From assembly GCA_017521605.1 (NCBI GenBank), contig JAFXCD010000009.1:124001-188000 (forward strand): a DNA stretch of 64,000 nt, given 5' to 3'. The DNA comes from Lachnospiraceae bacterium (GTDB taxonomy: Bacteria > Bacillota > Clostridia > Lachnospirales > Lachnospiraceae). Below, piece by piece: positions 53,235 to 62,622 of the stretch. The stretch's first letter is position 1. Every line of letters begins with the position of its first letter. Position numbers and translations under genes: made by a program. The notes under the pieces were generated by a model. It ran no database searches and was not told where the DNA came from. It worked only from the letters and a program-made list of their open reading frames with translations.

Positions 53235-53501
53235 ATGGTAACCGTTAATGAAGACTACCTGAAACAAAATCTCGCAAGAAATATGCGTTTTTTACGAATG
53301 AGTAATTCACCACGCATATCTCAGACAATGCTTGCAAATAAACTGGGCACCACTCAGGCAAGTATTTCTCTGTATGAAACTGCAATGCTTCTACCACCGG
53401 CACATATTCTCGTAGCCATGGCAGAGTGTTTTGGTTTTACCACAGACGAACTCTTGTCAGATAGCCTCCCAGATAAGAAAGGAATGAAGAAAAACGAATG
53501 A
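53235..53501 (+). CDS. XRE-family helix-turn-helix regulator
   Basis: 88 residues, a single HTH_3 domain: QNLARNMRFLRMSN, then SQTMLANKLGTTQASISLYE. Inserted between the MoxR and VWA genes (overlap of 4 bp with the latter); probably tunes this operon. ATG 53235 after GGAGGTG; an in-frame ATG at 53196 lies inside the ATPase gene. Confidence 0.82.
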   Translation: MVTVNEDYLKQNLARNMRFLRMSNSPRISQTMLANKLGTTQASISLYETAMLLPPAHILVAMAECFGFTTDELLSDSLPDKKGMKKNE

Positions 53502-55576
53502 GAACATCACATTTAGCAATCAGACGAATGATTGCAAACAAGAAAAGCAAGCTGACAGATGAGCAGATTTTTTCCTCCCATCAGTATGCTGCATATCTTA
53601 CAGATATTGCAGAGGGAGTAACGAAACGCTATGGCCGTTCCAGTAAGGTAAAAACTTACTGGGACATTTCGCCACAGGCTGACATTGCCCATACAGACAA
53701 CCGCATTGTGGTACTGAATGCCGGTAACTATCTTACCAGAAGTTTTCCCACCAGAGAACTTATGGCAGATAGTCTTCTTGGTATTGTTGGACACGAATGC
53801 GGTCATATCCTTTTTTCCGACTTTACCATGCTCGGCACCTATCATCAGACACTTTTAGGTGGACGCTTTTATCCAAAGGAACCTGCAGACTTATCTCCCA
53901 AACAGGAAAGAACCCTGAAGGAAATCCTTGAACGCTTTGAAGATAAGGACGAAGCCGTTATCTCTGCGGTAGCACAGGTGACGCATACGCTGGTAAACAT
54001 TATGGAAGATGTCTATATTGAAGGGCGTATGTGCGATGCCTTTCCCGGCGGAATCAAAACTGGTATCCTGCTTAACAACATGCGCTTTGCAGATGAAATG
54101 GATACCATCCGGCAGGAAATCGACAAATCACACCATGAAGTATTTATCATTATCAATCTGTTAATCCAATATGCCAAAGCCGGCGACTTGAACAACCTGG
54201 ATGGTTATAAGGGCCCTTATCTCGACGCAGTTTATGACTGTATCCCCTACATAGATGAAGGTGCCTATGATGATGACTCCAGAGTACGCTTCGATGCCGC
54301 CAACAAGATTCTGCTTCTTCTATGGCCTTTTATGAAAAGCTTTATTGATAAGGTTCGTGAAGACATCAAGAATGGGACCAATCATGCGGCAGAGGATCTA
54401 ATCGATCAGGTTGCACCTACAACTCCTCTCCCCGGCGGAAAAGGAAAACCGGCCCCCAAGGCTGGCAAATCCAAACACTCCCGTGAAGATGATGACGAGG
54501 ACCTTGAAAAGCTTCAGCAGGTCTTAGACTACGAAAGCGGCAGAATGGAACTGGAAAAGACGGATGATATTGATGAAGATGGTGATGGCGGAATAACCAA
54601 AAACTCCGACTTTGCCGGAAGCGGATATGTATCTCAGGCAGCTGCGGATATGGAACGTATTATGACGCAGCTTGCTGAAGATGCCGCTTACGAACAATAT
54701 GAGGAAGAACTTGCTGCAGAGTTACAACAGGAAGCTGACAAAATCCGTTACGGAAACGCACACCGTGGAATGCATGTTAATATACACCGTATGTCCTATG
54801 TGGACCCTGCATATATGGAAGCCTATCAAAAGATAGCTCCTCCACTTCTGTTAATTTCCAAACGGCTTCAGAAGCAGATTTCCCAGTTACTCAAAGATTA
54901 CAAAGAAGGCGGAAAGTTAGATAACCTTCCTATGGGTAAGCGTCTTAATGTACGTAATGCCTTTCGTAATGATGGGAAGGTTTTTTACAAGCTGAAGCTA
55001 CCCAATGAAAGAACTGATATTGCCATCGCAGTGCTTAATGATGAAAGCGGTTCTATGAGCAGTCATGACAGAATCACCTATGCCCGCTCTGCATCCATCA
55101 TTCTCCATGATTTCTGCAAGGGACTTGATATTCCCATTGCAATCTATGGTCATACCGAGTTTGATGATGTGGAACTCTATGCCTATGCGGAATTTGACTC
55201 CATTGATAACAAGGATCAGTACCGCATGATGGATATGAGTGCCCGCAGCGGCAACAGGGACGGTGCAGCTTTACGTTATGTGGCTGAACGACTGATGAGT
55301 CGTCCGGAAAGCATTAAGCTTCTGATTATTATCTCGGATGGACAACCTGCAGGTAGCGGTTATTATGGAACAGCTGCCGAAGCAGACCTTCGTGGTATTA
55401 AGAAGGAGTATTCTGCCAAGGGGATTCAGCTGTTTGCAGCCGCCATTGGTAGTGATAAGCCTAACATCCAGCGTATCTACGGAGATGGCTTTCTGGATAT
55501 TACCAATCTGGAAAAGCTTCCTATGAACCTGGGCAAGCTTATCATCCAGCAAGTAAAAAACAAATATGTAGCATAA
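53498..55576 (+). CDS. Metallopeptidase-like protein with C-terminal VWA domain
   Basis: 692 residues. Residues about 88-110 carry VGHECGHILFSDF (HExxH). A long acidic linker (DDDEDLEKLQQ...DIDEDGDGG) follows, then a VWA domain with MIDAS motif NDESGSMSS near 512-520 and the later ISDGQPAG. It resembles CobT-like/VWA partners of MoxR ATPases. Substrate unknown; maybe a remodelling factor for the transfer machine. Confidence 0.8.
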   Translation: MRTSHLAIRRMIANKKSKLTDEQIFSSHQYAAYLTDIAEGVTKRYGRSSKVKTYWDISPQADIAHTDNRIVVLNAGNYLTRSFPTRELMADSLLGIVGHECGHILFSDFTMLGTYHQTLLGGRFYPKEPADLSPKQERTLKEILERFEDKDEAVISAVAQVTHTLVNIMEDVYIEGRMCDAFPGGIKTGILLNNMRFADEMDTIRQEIDKSHHEVFIIINLLIQYAKAGDLNNLDGYKGPYLDAVYDCIPYIDEGAYDDDSRVRFDAANKILLLLWPFMKSFIDKVREDIKNGTNHAAEDLIDQVAPTTPLPGGKGKPAPKAGKSKHSREDDDEDLEKLQQVLDYESGRMELEKTDDIDEDGDGGITKNSDFAGSGYVSQAAADMERIMTQLAEDAAYEQYEEELAAELQQEADKIRYGNAHRGMHVNIHRMSYVDPAYMEAYQKIAPPLLLISKRLQKQISQLLKDYKEGGKLDNLPMGKRLNVRNAFRNDGKVFYKLKLPNERTDIAIAVLNDESGSMSSHDRITYARSASIILHDFCKGLDIPIAIYGHTEFDDVELYAYAEFDSIDNKDQYRMMDMSARSGNRDGAALRYVAERLMSRPESIKLLIIISDGQPAGSGYYGTAAEADLRGIKKEYSAKGIQLFAAAIGSDKPNIQRIYGDGFLDITNLEKLPMNLGKLIIQQVKNKYVA

Positions 55577-55595
55577 AAGAAAGAAGGGACAATAC

Positions 55596-56246
55596 ATGAG
55601 TGAAGAATATATCTCAAATCAGATAGCAGTATACAAAAACAGTAAAACTCTGGTGGAATTTCAGGACAAGCTGAAGGTCGCCAGTCTGGAATACTATGCA
55701 CACATCCACGCAGATGGGGAACCTACCGATAATGGTCCTAAGAAACACTCCTTAATCGGAATCCTGATGAAAGACTATTCCAATGGCACCGGAGAAAAGG
55801 CAGTCACAGTTACCGCCAATATCTCTCCGGAAGAGGCGAAATTTATCTTATCCCGCCTTACAGCCGGATTTCAGGAATACAGTTATGCGCAGGAAAAGAT
55901 TTTCGGGGAACAGGATGCCAAGGGGTATGCCAAAGTATCCAAAGTGCGTATTATACGTGCCACAAAGGATGCTAAAGGTGCTCCACGTAATCTTCCCTGG
56001 TACATTGAAGTGGAAAACGGCAAAGGCATTCCTTTGAAAAATGCTTCCGGCGGTACTTACATGAAGCCCAAGTCCTTTATTAGTGAAGGTAAGGTTTACG
56101 CCAACTTAAGTGACCTTGATTTATTCAAACTCTTAAGCCGCGTATCCTCCTATATTGATTCCTGGGAGAAAGCTATCGCACCGCCACTTATTAAGCAGGC
56201 CAAGAATACTCTTGCCAACCGTCAGAGTTCCAGAAACGCTGCATAA
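55596..56246 (+). CDS. Conserved element protein of unknown function
   Basis: 216 residues, cytoplasmic, basic C-terminus (KNTLANRQSSRNAA). No motif recognised. It immediately follows the VWA gene (19 bp) and ends at a terminator, so it probably belongs to the MoxR-VWA unit. Confidence 0.6.
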   Translation: MSEEYISNQIAVYKNSKTLVEFQDKLKVASLEYYAHIHADGEPTDNGPKKHSLIGILMKDYSNGTGEKAVTVTANISPEEAKFILSRLTAGFQEYSYAQEKIFGEQDAKGYAKVSKVRIIRATKDAKGAPRNLPWYIEVENGKGIPLKNASGGTYMKPKSFISEGKVYANLSDLDLFKLLSRVSSYIDSWEKAIAPPLIKQAKNTLANRQSSRNAA

Positions 56247-56264
56247 GAAATAATTATAGTTTAG

Positions 56265-56297
56265 GAAGGGAATGCCTTATGGTGTTCCCTTCTTTTT
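56265..56297 (+). terminator. Intrinsic terminator
   Basis: GAAGGGAA / TTCCCTTC with inner CC/GG, followed by TTTTT, just before the AbrB gene's ribosome site (AAAGGAGG). Confidence 0.7.
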
Positions 56298-56311
56298 GAA
56301 AGGAGGCAAGA

Positions 56312-56839
56312 ATGAAGAATGATACCAGATATGGTCTTATCCGCCATGTGGATGAGTTAGGAAGAGTTGTAGTCCCGAAGGAAATCCGTAAACAACTGAA
56401 CATCAGTGAAACGGATGCCGTGGAAATCAGTGTGTCCGGGAGAAGTATTGTTATTAAGAAATACCAACCTCTTCAGACACTGGCATCCCTTTGTGCAGAG
56501 TATTTATCCGCACTGGCAAGAAGTAGCAATGTAGCGTGTGCTATCTGCAGTACAGAATATGTGCTGACCTCCAGAGGCATCAATCTTTCTACGGATATTC
56601 CTCTGTCTGAAAAGGTTATGGAACATATCCGATTACAGATACCCTACAGCTATGATGAGGATGAGGTTTTAAACCTGTTTGACCATCAGAACTTCCTTGT
56701 GGATTCCCTATATCCCATCGGAACCAGAGAAAAACCCTGTGGCGCAGTTATTTATCTGCATTATCGCAACACAACTTCAGTTGAACAAGGCTGTGCAAAA
56801 CTGATTGCCGACATGCTTACAGAATTAACAAACAAATAA
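56312..56839 (+). CDS. AbrB/SpoVT-family transcriptional regulator
   Basis: 175 residues. N-terminal swapped-hairpin AbrB domain: RHVDELGRVVVPKEIRKQL, then SGRSIVIKKYQP. The C-terminal 110 residues look like a GAF/sensor domain as in SpoVT. May tie element expression to growth phase. Twelve bp before the methylase gene. Confidence 0.88.
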   Translation: MKNDTRYGLIRHVDELGRVVVPKEIRKQLNISETDAVEISVSGRSIVIKKYQPLQTLASLCAEYLSALARSSNVACAICSTEYVLTSRGINLSTDIPLSEKVMEHIRLQIPYSYDEDEVLNLFDHQNFLVDSLYPIGTREKPCGAVIYLHYRNTTSVEQGCAKLIADMLTELTNK

Positions 56840-56850
56840 GGAGGTGCACA

Positions 56851-57906
56851 ATGAATGAATCAGCAATAACACGGGCCGCTGCTCTTTTGGAAAGAGAGTT
56901 CGGACCGGACTGGCTTACCATAGCCCAACAACTGGGAACGGAAAATCTGAGGCAGCGTGTGGGAAAGGAACTGACTTCCTTTATGGCATTTCCGGACCGC
57001 GGTACCGGTGGTGATAACAAATGGCGGGGCAACTGCTCTCCGGAGGTTGTAACTGCGGTGTTACGTTATGTCCTGGATGCCAAGCGATACTATGGCAAGG
57101 ATATTTCACAGTTTACCCTGCTTGATCCCATGTCCGGTTCCGGTACCAGCAAAGCTGCAGCGGATAAATTGGGAGTAAAGTCCATCCTGTATGACTTAAA
57201 TCCTGCTCCTGCAGCCGGTATCGGTAACTGGAATGCTTTAAAGAATGATGTGGAAGATTCCGCGGATCTGATTTTCTTTCATCCGCCCTATCACGACATT
57301 ATTCACTATTCCGGGAATATGTGGGGCAAACCTCATCCCGATGATTTAAGCCGGTGTGAAAATTACAATGATTTCCTGGAGAAACTAAACCTGTGCATCC
57401 GTAAGTTCTACATGGCACTCAGAAAGGATGGTCGTCTGGCTGTTCTTGTGGGTGACATCCGCACGAAGGGACAGTTTTACTCCATACAACACGATATGAT
57501 GCGAATGGGTGATTTCGAGTCTTTTCTGGTAAAAGGACAGTTTAACTGTGTGTCTGACTCCAGACGCTACGAGAAACCGTTTATCCCGATTGTTACAGAA
57601 TATATGCTTCTCCTGCATAAAAAGGATTCTTTAATCATTCCTTTTCATTTCTCGCAGGACAGCCGCTTTTCTGTGGCAGATACAGATATTTCGGCTCTTA
57701 CCTGGCACCATCTGATTCGTATGACTCTTGAAAGTGCCGGTGGCAGAATGACATTAGTTGAACTGTACGCCAAGCTTCAACATCATCCAAAAGCAAAGAA
57801 AAACGCTCACTACAAAGAACGCATCCGTGCAACCATCTATGAGCATCGGACGCAGTACATATCCTGTGGGGACGGCACGTACCGCCTCTCCTATCAGGTC
57901 GCATAA
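56851..57906 (+). CDS. DNA methyltransferase, orphan
   Basis: 351 residues. SAM motif I LLDPMSGSGTS near 90-100; catalytic motif IV reads FFHPPYHDI near 143-151, a (D/N/S)PPY variant with His at the first place, which is unusual. The C-terminal 60 residues resemble a winged helix (TLVELYAKLQHHPKA). No restriction enzyme is nearby, so it may protect transferred DNA or regulate. GGAGGTG precedes the ATG. Confidence 0.75.
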   Translation: MNESAITRAAALLEREFGPDWLTIAQQLGTENLRQRVGKELTSFMAFPDRGTGGDNKWRGNCSPEVVTAVLRYVLDAKRYYGKDISQFTLLDPMSGSGTSKAAADKLGVKSILYDLNPAPAAGIGNWNALKNDVEDSADLIFFHPPYHDIIHYSGNMWGKPHPDDLSRCENYNDFLEKLNLCIRKFYMALRKDGRLAVLVGDIRTKGQFYSIQHDMMRMGDFESFLVKGQFNCVSDSRRYEKPFIPIVTEYMLLLHKKDSLIIPFHFSQDSRFSVADTDISALTWHHLIRMTLESAGGRMTLVELYAKLQHHPKAKKNAHYKERIRATIYEHRTQYISCGDGTYRLSYQVA

Positions 57907-57916
57907 GGAGGCTAAC

Positions 57917-58270
57917 ATGTTACCAATATTCAATAAGAAAGCAATGATGGAAACCAGAGAACCCAAGCGTTCAATCTATGTAACAGCAACACTTGCTCAC
58001 GTGCTTACTCCGGGTATGCCTGCAGTATATCTGTATCACGGAAATCTGATACGTACCTCTGCAGTAGAAGCCATACTGGAAGCGGCACCAAATCACGTAC
58101 GGTTTGAAACAAAGAACAGCATTTATACGCTGTCCTTCTACAACCAGCCTGATGAACAGCAAATAGCATTACAATTACCCAGGGACTGCCAACAAGGTAG
58201 TCCCTTATTGGAAGGAGGAATGTGTTATGGAATCTACTTTAAATCCGGAAGCTCTACGCTTAAGGGGTGA
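57917..58270 (+). CDS. Small conserved element protein
   Basis: 117 residues; no recognised motif. ATG 57917 with AAGGAGG is preferred over earlier in-frame starts inside the methylase. Its last 44 bp overlap the next gene. A GGGACTGCC hairpin at 58181-58207 lies within it. Confidence 0.55.
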   Translation: MLPIFNKKAMMETREPKRSIYVTATLAHVLTPGMPAVYLYHGNLIRTSAVEAILEAAPNHVRFETKNSIYTLSFYNQPDEQQIALQLPRDCQQGSPLLEGGMCYGIYFKSGSSTLKG

Positions 58271-58763
58271 ATTGGAAAAATCACTAAACACACTAAAGGT
58301 CAACCGGGACAAGGTACCGTTAAATGTGCTGAAGACCAAATATAAGAAGGGCTATGAAGAACTGTGTGTGAGTATCCGTAATACCACATCTGACTATGTA
58401 AAGCAGATCGTATTACATGAAATCCGTATCCACAAAGACTATCTGGACGAAGGTATTGCCATAATGGAAAAAGCCATTCAGGAATCCGGATTATTAAAAG
58501 AAATATCAAAGGCAGCCTTTTGTAAGCAAAACGTAACAGAAGTTACAAACCTGGCACTCAAACTGCGTAAAACCATTCTGGAAGCATTGGAACCTTTCTA
58601 TGGCAGCCATACCGGTCTGTATATCACACCGGAATGTCTGGAACATCCGGATATACTTCCTGAGTTTTACTGTTTTGCCAATGGATGTATCTGGAAAGAG
58701 AGACAGTGGATTCCGCTTGAGAAAGCCCACTTAACTACTCTTCCGCTTACTCAGTCAGCTTAA
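58227..58763 (+). CDS. Helical protein of unknown function
   Basis: 178 residues, coiled-coil-like N-terminal half and an EPFYGSHTGLYITPECL segment. GAAGGAGG precedes the ATG. A degraded tandem copy of its C-terminal part follows at 58785-59061, so the gene duplicated locally. Confidence 0.6.
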   Translation: MESTLNPEALRLRGELEKSLNTLKVNRDKVPLNVLKTKYKKGYEELCVSIRNTTSDYVKQIVLHEIRIHKDYLDEGIAIMEKAIQESGLLKEISKAAFCKQNVTEVTNLALKLRKTILEALEPFYGSHTGLYITPECLEHPDILPEFYCFANGCIWKERQWIPLEKAHLTTLPLTQSA

Positions 58764-58784
58764 TAAAAGGAGGGAAATCCCAAT

Positions 58785-59061
58785 ATGAATAGCATAATTA
58801 AGATTAAGAATCGTATTGCAGCACTTCTACAGAAACGTTACTCGACTTGCAGAGGAACTAGGCAAACAAATTATCTCCGTATTAGAGCTGGTATATTTGA
58901 CACATTTGGGGTTGTATTTTACCACGGAATCTCTATATAATTCAAACGCTTTACCTGTAATTTATTGCATAGTAAATAATAGCATTCTTAAAAAACAAAC
59001 AATGGATATCACTAAATCGTTCACCATAAATAAATTTACTATCAATTATACAATAGATTAA
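58785..59061 (+). pseudogene. Degraded tandem copy of the preceding gene
   Basis: AGGAGGG and an ATG at 58785 open MNSIIKIKNRIAALLQK, then the frame shifts by one base near 58830 and continues as NVTRLAEELGKQIISVLEL...HLGLYFTTESLYN, matching NVTEVTNLALKLRK...HTGLYITPECL of the 58227 product. The N-terminal two thirds are missing, and the tail is AT-rich and divergent. Confidence 0.65.
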
Positions 59062-59121
59062 TTGACAGCAATATTATAGTTGTTATAATAATTATATCCA
59101 TAGTTAGGAGTGTGCCTCTCA

Positions 59122-59706
59122 ATGAAGAATAAAATAATAGTTATCAGTGTGATATATTGGAGTATAGTATTCCTACTAACATGCATATTTATTTTTTATG
59201 TTATTTATACAGCAGAACATAACAGATACTATATCTCATCAAATCTTACTCGTAGCCAAAGTGAAGAAGTTAAGACATTAATTGGCTTTACTCAATTTTC
59301 AAGCTTAGACATAATAAATTACAAACATAAACGTGTATATGGTGATGATGCAATTGCACATTATACTTTTGATATAACCATTTCTAAAGATGAGCACCAT
59401 GCCCTTCTTGAGTATATAGATCAACAGGCAAATGAACTACTTGTATATATACAACCATGTATTAGAATCTATAAAGACGTCTTTGTATCAGACAAGTCAA
59501 AGTATGAAATGCAAATTGATTATATCGGTCAAGAGGGCAATGAAGGACCAATAAAAACATATGTATTGGATAATACCCATGAGGTCGTTTATGCAAATAA
59601 TGTCTACCTTCTTATTTCGTTATTGGTTTTATTTTCGTTATCATCCATTCTCCTATACGTAATAATTTTACGAATTTGTTTTAAGAAATCGATTAGTAGA
59701 AATTAA
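59122..59706 (+). CDS. Membrane protein with two terminal helices
   Basis: 194 residues: helices at the N-terminus (VISVIYWSIVFLLTCIFIFYV) and C-terminus (LLISLLVLFSLSSILLYVII) flank a roughly 130-residue domain, probably outside the cell. No family recognised. AT-rich composition unlike the transfer genes, suggesting separate origin. Ends at a terminator. Confidence 0.6.
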   Translation: MKNKIIVISVIYWSIVFLLTCIFIFYVIYTAEHNRYYISSNLTRSQSEEVKTLIGFTQFSSLDIINYKHKRVYGDDAIAHYTFDITISKDEHHALLEYIDQQANELLVYIQPCIRIYKDVFVSDKSKYEMQIDYIGQEGNEGPIKTYVLDNTHEVVYANNVYLLISLLVLFSLSSILLYVIILRICFKKSISRN

Positions 59707-59725
59707 CATATACCCTATAGATGAA

Positions 59726-59772
59726 AAGGGTGTCCCCAAACTATGACTGATTAAGGTTTGGGACACCCTCTT
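59726..59772. terminator. Bidirectional terminator
   Basis: AGGGTGTCCCCAAAC / GTTTGGGACACCCT with a one-base bulge, between the convergent genes ending at 59706 and 59788. Confidence 0.85.
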
Positions 59773-59787
59773 CATTCTTAACTGATT

Positions 59788-62232
59788 CTACAATAGTACA
59801 TTTACTTCTCCGGTAATATAATACTCTATTTTTTCAGAAAAAGCCGTCGCCATTACATCACCATATAAATCATGGTCATAGGATCCAAACATTGTTCCAA
59901 AAATGGCATTTAATGCGGTAATCGTTATCTGATCAGGTTTTGAAAATATTTCTGCTACTTCTTTCAATGTGTCTTTATCGAATTCATTTATCAAATTCGC
60001 TTTAAACAACTGAAATCTTCGCTTATATGATTTTAACGTAATATAATACTGCTCTAATATGTCGTATATGGGTGATGTTTCGAAAGAAAATCCACAAGAT
60101 AAGTTAAACGCGTCGACATCCTGTATCATATCCTGAAATTCAAAACCAGAATTACTCGTAATTACTTCTTCTCCATCATCTTCATATTTAAAAGTATAAT
60201 TAATGAGTTCTGTATCCATAAATCCAATTACTCGTTTCAGATCTTCTAAATTAAAATAGTTGTTCAAATCAAACTCGTCATAAGTGCTATATAAAACTCC
60301 TCCCACTTGGGCAAAATCTCCTGCCCATCCCGCAAAAGCAGCAACCTCCTTTGTTATTGCAGGATTATCGGACAGAAGAGCTAATAGAGTAGCTGCAAAA
60401 TGCTGTACTTCAATATCTCTTTTTGTAAAATCCTCATATATATATATATTCTCAGGTAATAAAGCCGTTGGTATGGCATTTTGATCATCAATCAGAAATT
60501 TTGAAGCTAAATATGTATCGAAACCACTATCATATGATCCTAATACTATTCCCCATGCCCAGTTATTATAGTTTCTTGAACTAAGGTATCGTAGAACTAA
60601 TGCGTTGATATCTTTAATACTTGGTGCAAGGAGAAGTCTCTCTGTTAGGTACTCCTGTGCATAATTATATAATAATCTGAATATATCAACATTCATATCC
60701 GTATCCGGGTAATTTGTTGTTTCATAAGTTATAAACTGAGATGGCAAAGTCGCTGTTTTTCGTGACGATGCAATAACTTTATCATAACCCATTCCTGGAA
60801 ATTCGGAATTGCTTGTTGAAATCTCATGAAATTGGTCATATGACCAATTATCCGGCATTTTCTGACCTATATTACACGTGTATCCAGAAGACATATCAGA
60901 AACAAAACTAAATGACGTAAGACCACTTTCATACAATTTACTGCAAATCAGTCTAGGTCCATATACTCCAATCTTAAAATATGGAGCAACTATGTTATTA
61001 ATACTTCTAAAATATGGCATAATATTCGAATCAATTTCTTTCATTAGGACGTCATAGTCTACTGCAAAATAAATAGTAGCTGTTGATGGAAAGCCAAACC
61101 ATTTGGCAGCTCGTACAGCCCTATAGCCATCTACAATACCTTGATATGCTGTAAAATATGATGCTGTTCCACCAGATGTTTGATATATTGGAAATATATT
61201 TAATCCAGCCTCTTTTAATATATCAATTTCATAAAGATATAATTCCTTATCAAATGAACTACCAGGTGTATTTGTCAAGTACCTGCCAATATCCCTATAT
61301 CCTCCTTGATATAATAACGCTGCATTCTCTTCCGTTATCTGTACGCTTGTATCCAAAGCTGTCGCCGTTCTATTTTTATCCCCTTTTGTCGAAAGTAATG
61401 ATGCCCATGTTTGTTTGCCACATATACCATCTGCTCCAAGGCAAAGAAAATCTTGAAAATTATAAAGTGCGTTATAGGTTGCATTTCCCCAAATTCCATC
61501 AGCAGTACCTGGATAAAATCCATTAATGGTTAGTGCCCACTGAAGAATTCTTTTTGAATTTGTATAACCAGCGGTGTTTTTTGAGATAATGGGAGCTTTA
61601 CTTAATGTATCATCTCCCCATTTTCCATCAACTGTCGCTCCCCACTCTATTTGTGCAGCTTTTATTAGGTTCGTTTGAGATTTTCTCTCCCAAACGCCAT
61701 TGGGTGCTATTAACCCGATTTGAGAACCATAATAATAGTTAAGGCCTTTTTGCACCTGATGACGATATGTGTCAAAAATATCATCTGTAGGAATAAACGA
61801 ATAACTGTCAGAATTCATAATTCCCTGTAAAATGTAAGGTCGAACAATCCCATCCTGAGCAATGCCTGCCATACTTTGAAATGAGCGTATTGCATTTGCT
61901 GTATTCGGGCCAAAAACACCTGTAAATCCCCCTGGATTAAGCCCTTTACACCATAACGATCCCTGAAGAATATAAATAATATTTTCTGGTGTTTCAGATT
62001 CTGGCGAACTACTTTCTTGCAATGTCGGATAATACTGATTTAGTGCACTAATAGTCCCATTACCAAATATTCCATCTGGTGCGGTAATATTTGCTTCATG
62101 TTGTAATGCCCAAATCAACGCACGAAACGTATTATATCCTGTAATTCCGTCTTCAGTTAGTATTGGGAAATTTGCCAATTGTCCATAAGTGTCATTCAGC
62201 CATTCTTGTGTCTGTAAAACTCTTTCATCCAT
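59788..62232 (-). CDS. Multidomain wall-active protein: peptidoglycan-binding repeats, DUF1906, distinct C-terminal domain
   Basis: 814 residues, no signal peptide. Residues 1-285 hold four peptidoglycan-binding repeats (GIFGNGTISALNQ, GVFGPNTANAIRSFQ, GVWERKSQTNLIKAAQ, GIWGNATYNALYNFQ). Residues about 292-490 are a DUF1906 barrel (GYRDIGRYLTN, IYFAVDYDVLM, FKIGVYGPRLIC). The 320-residue C-terminus differs from the 13718 paralogue and contains DIEVQHFAATLLALLSDNPA and AGWAGDFAQVGG; I do not recognise it. Same N-terminus with a swapped C-terminus is the pattern of modular effectors. GAAAGGTGC precedes the ATG. Confidence 0.78.
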   Translation of the reverse strand: MDERVLQTQEWLNDTYGQLANFPILTEDGITGYNTFRALIWALQHEANITAPDGIFGNGTISALNQYYPTLQESSSPESETPENIIYILQGSLWCKGLNPGGFTGVFGPNTANAIRSFQSMAGIAQDGIVRPYILQGIMNSDSYSFIPTDDIFDTYRHQVQKGLNYYYGSQIGLIAPNGVWERKSQTNLIKAAQIEWGATVDGKWGDDTLSKAPIISKNTAGYTNSKRILQWALTINGFYPGTADGIWGNATYNALYNFQDFLCLGADGICGKQTWASLLSTKGDKNRTATALDTSVQITEENAALLYQGGYRDIGRYLTNTPGSSFDKELYLYEIDILKEAGLNIFPIYQTSGGTASYFTAYQGIVDGYRAVRAAKWFGFPSTATIYFAVDYDVLMKEIDSNIMPYFRSINNIVAPYFKIGVYGPRLICSKLYESGLTSFSFVSDMSSGYTCNIGQKMPDNWSYDQFHEISTSNSEFPGMGYDKVIASSRKTATLPSQFITYETTNYPDTDMNVDIFRLLYNYAQEYLTERLLLAPSIKDINALVLRYLSSRNYNNWAWGIVLGSYDSGFDTYLASKFLIDDQNAIPTALLPENIYIYEDFTKRDIEVQHFAATLLALLSDNPAITKEVAAFAGWAGDFAQVGGVLYSTYDEFDLNNYFNLEDLKRVIGFMDTELINYTFKYEDDGEEVITSNSGFEFQDMIQDVDAFNLSCGFSFETSPIYDILEQYYITLKSYKRRFQLFKANLINEFDKDTLKEVAEIFSKPDQITITALNAIFGTMFGSYDHDLYGDVMATAFSEKIEYYITGEVNVLL

Positions 62233-62263
62233 AGTTTTGCACCTTTCATATAATTTATTATTA

Positions 62264-62311
62264 GATTTGCAAATCTATATATAAAAAGAAATAATAATGA
62301 CTTTTGTAAAC
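62264..62311 (-). promoter_or_regulatory. Regulon promoter/operator, copy 4
   Basis: On the minus strand GTTTACA (62305-62311), 29 bp, then palindrome GATTTGCAAATC (62264-62275) preceded by TATATATA. Same design as copies 1 and 3 at the other end of the element. Confidence 0.72.
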
Positions 62312-62622
62312 TTATGATATTACTTCTTCAAGAATACATCTGTAAAATGTCGAGCTTTCTTGGATTTGGAGCCACATATTCTGATACCATTCCACTGAAA
62401 ACCTCTCCTGTATGGTGCCCGAAAAAAGAAGCAATTATCCGAGCCGCCTATTATTACACATAGACGGCTCGGACAAATTATAAAAAGGAATAATAATTAA
62501 CATGCATTATTTAACACTGATTACCTCCGACATCCCCACACTTGAGGAAGACTTACAAGTAAATGCGGCTGTCAAAAAAGGAATCTATCATACGAAGCCA
62601 GTAAATTATGAGCATTAATTCT
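62312..62622. other. Intergenic region with probable gene debris
   Basis: Contains a CCGAGCCG/CGGCTCGG hairpin (62439-62472) without a T-run and two short plus-strand frames: 62347-62463 (MSSFLGFGATYSDTIPLK...) and 62502-62618. Neither has support beyond a start codon; they look like remnants of element genes. Confidence 0.4.
62502..62618 (+). CDS. Short open frame, possibly a truncated gene start
   Basis: 38 codons: MHYLTLITSDIPTLEEDLQ..., preceded by AAAGGAATAATAATTAAC. The start reads like the N-terminus of a longer protein that has been cut. I cannot say whether it is expressed. Confidence 0.3.
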   Translation: MHYLTLITSDIPTLEEDLQVNAAVKKGIYHTKPVNYEH

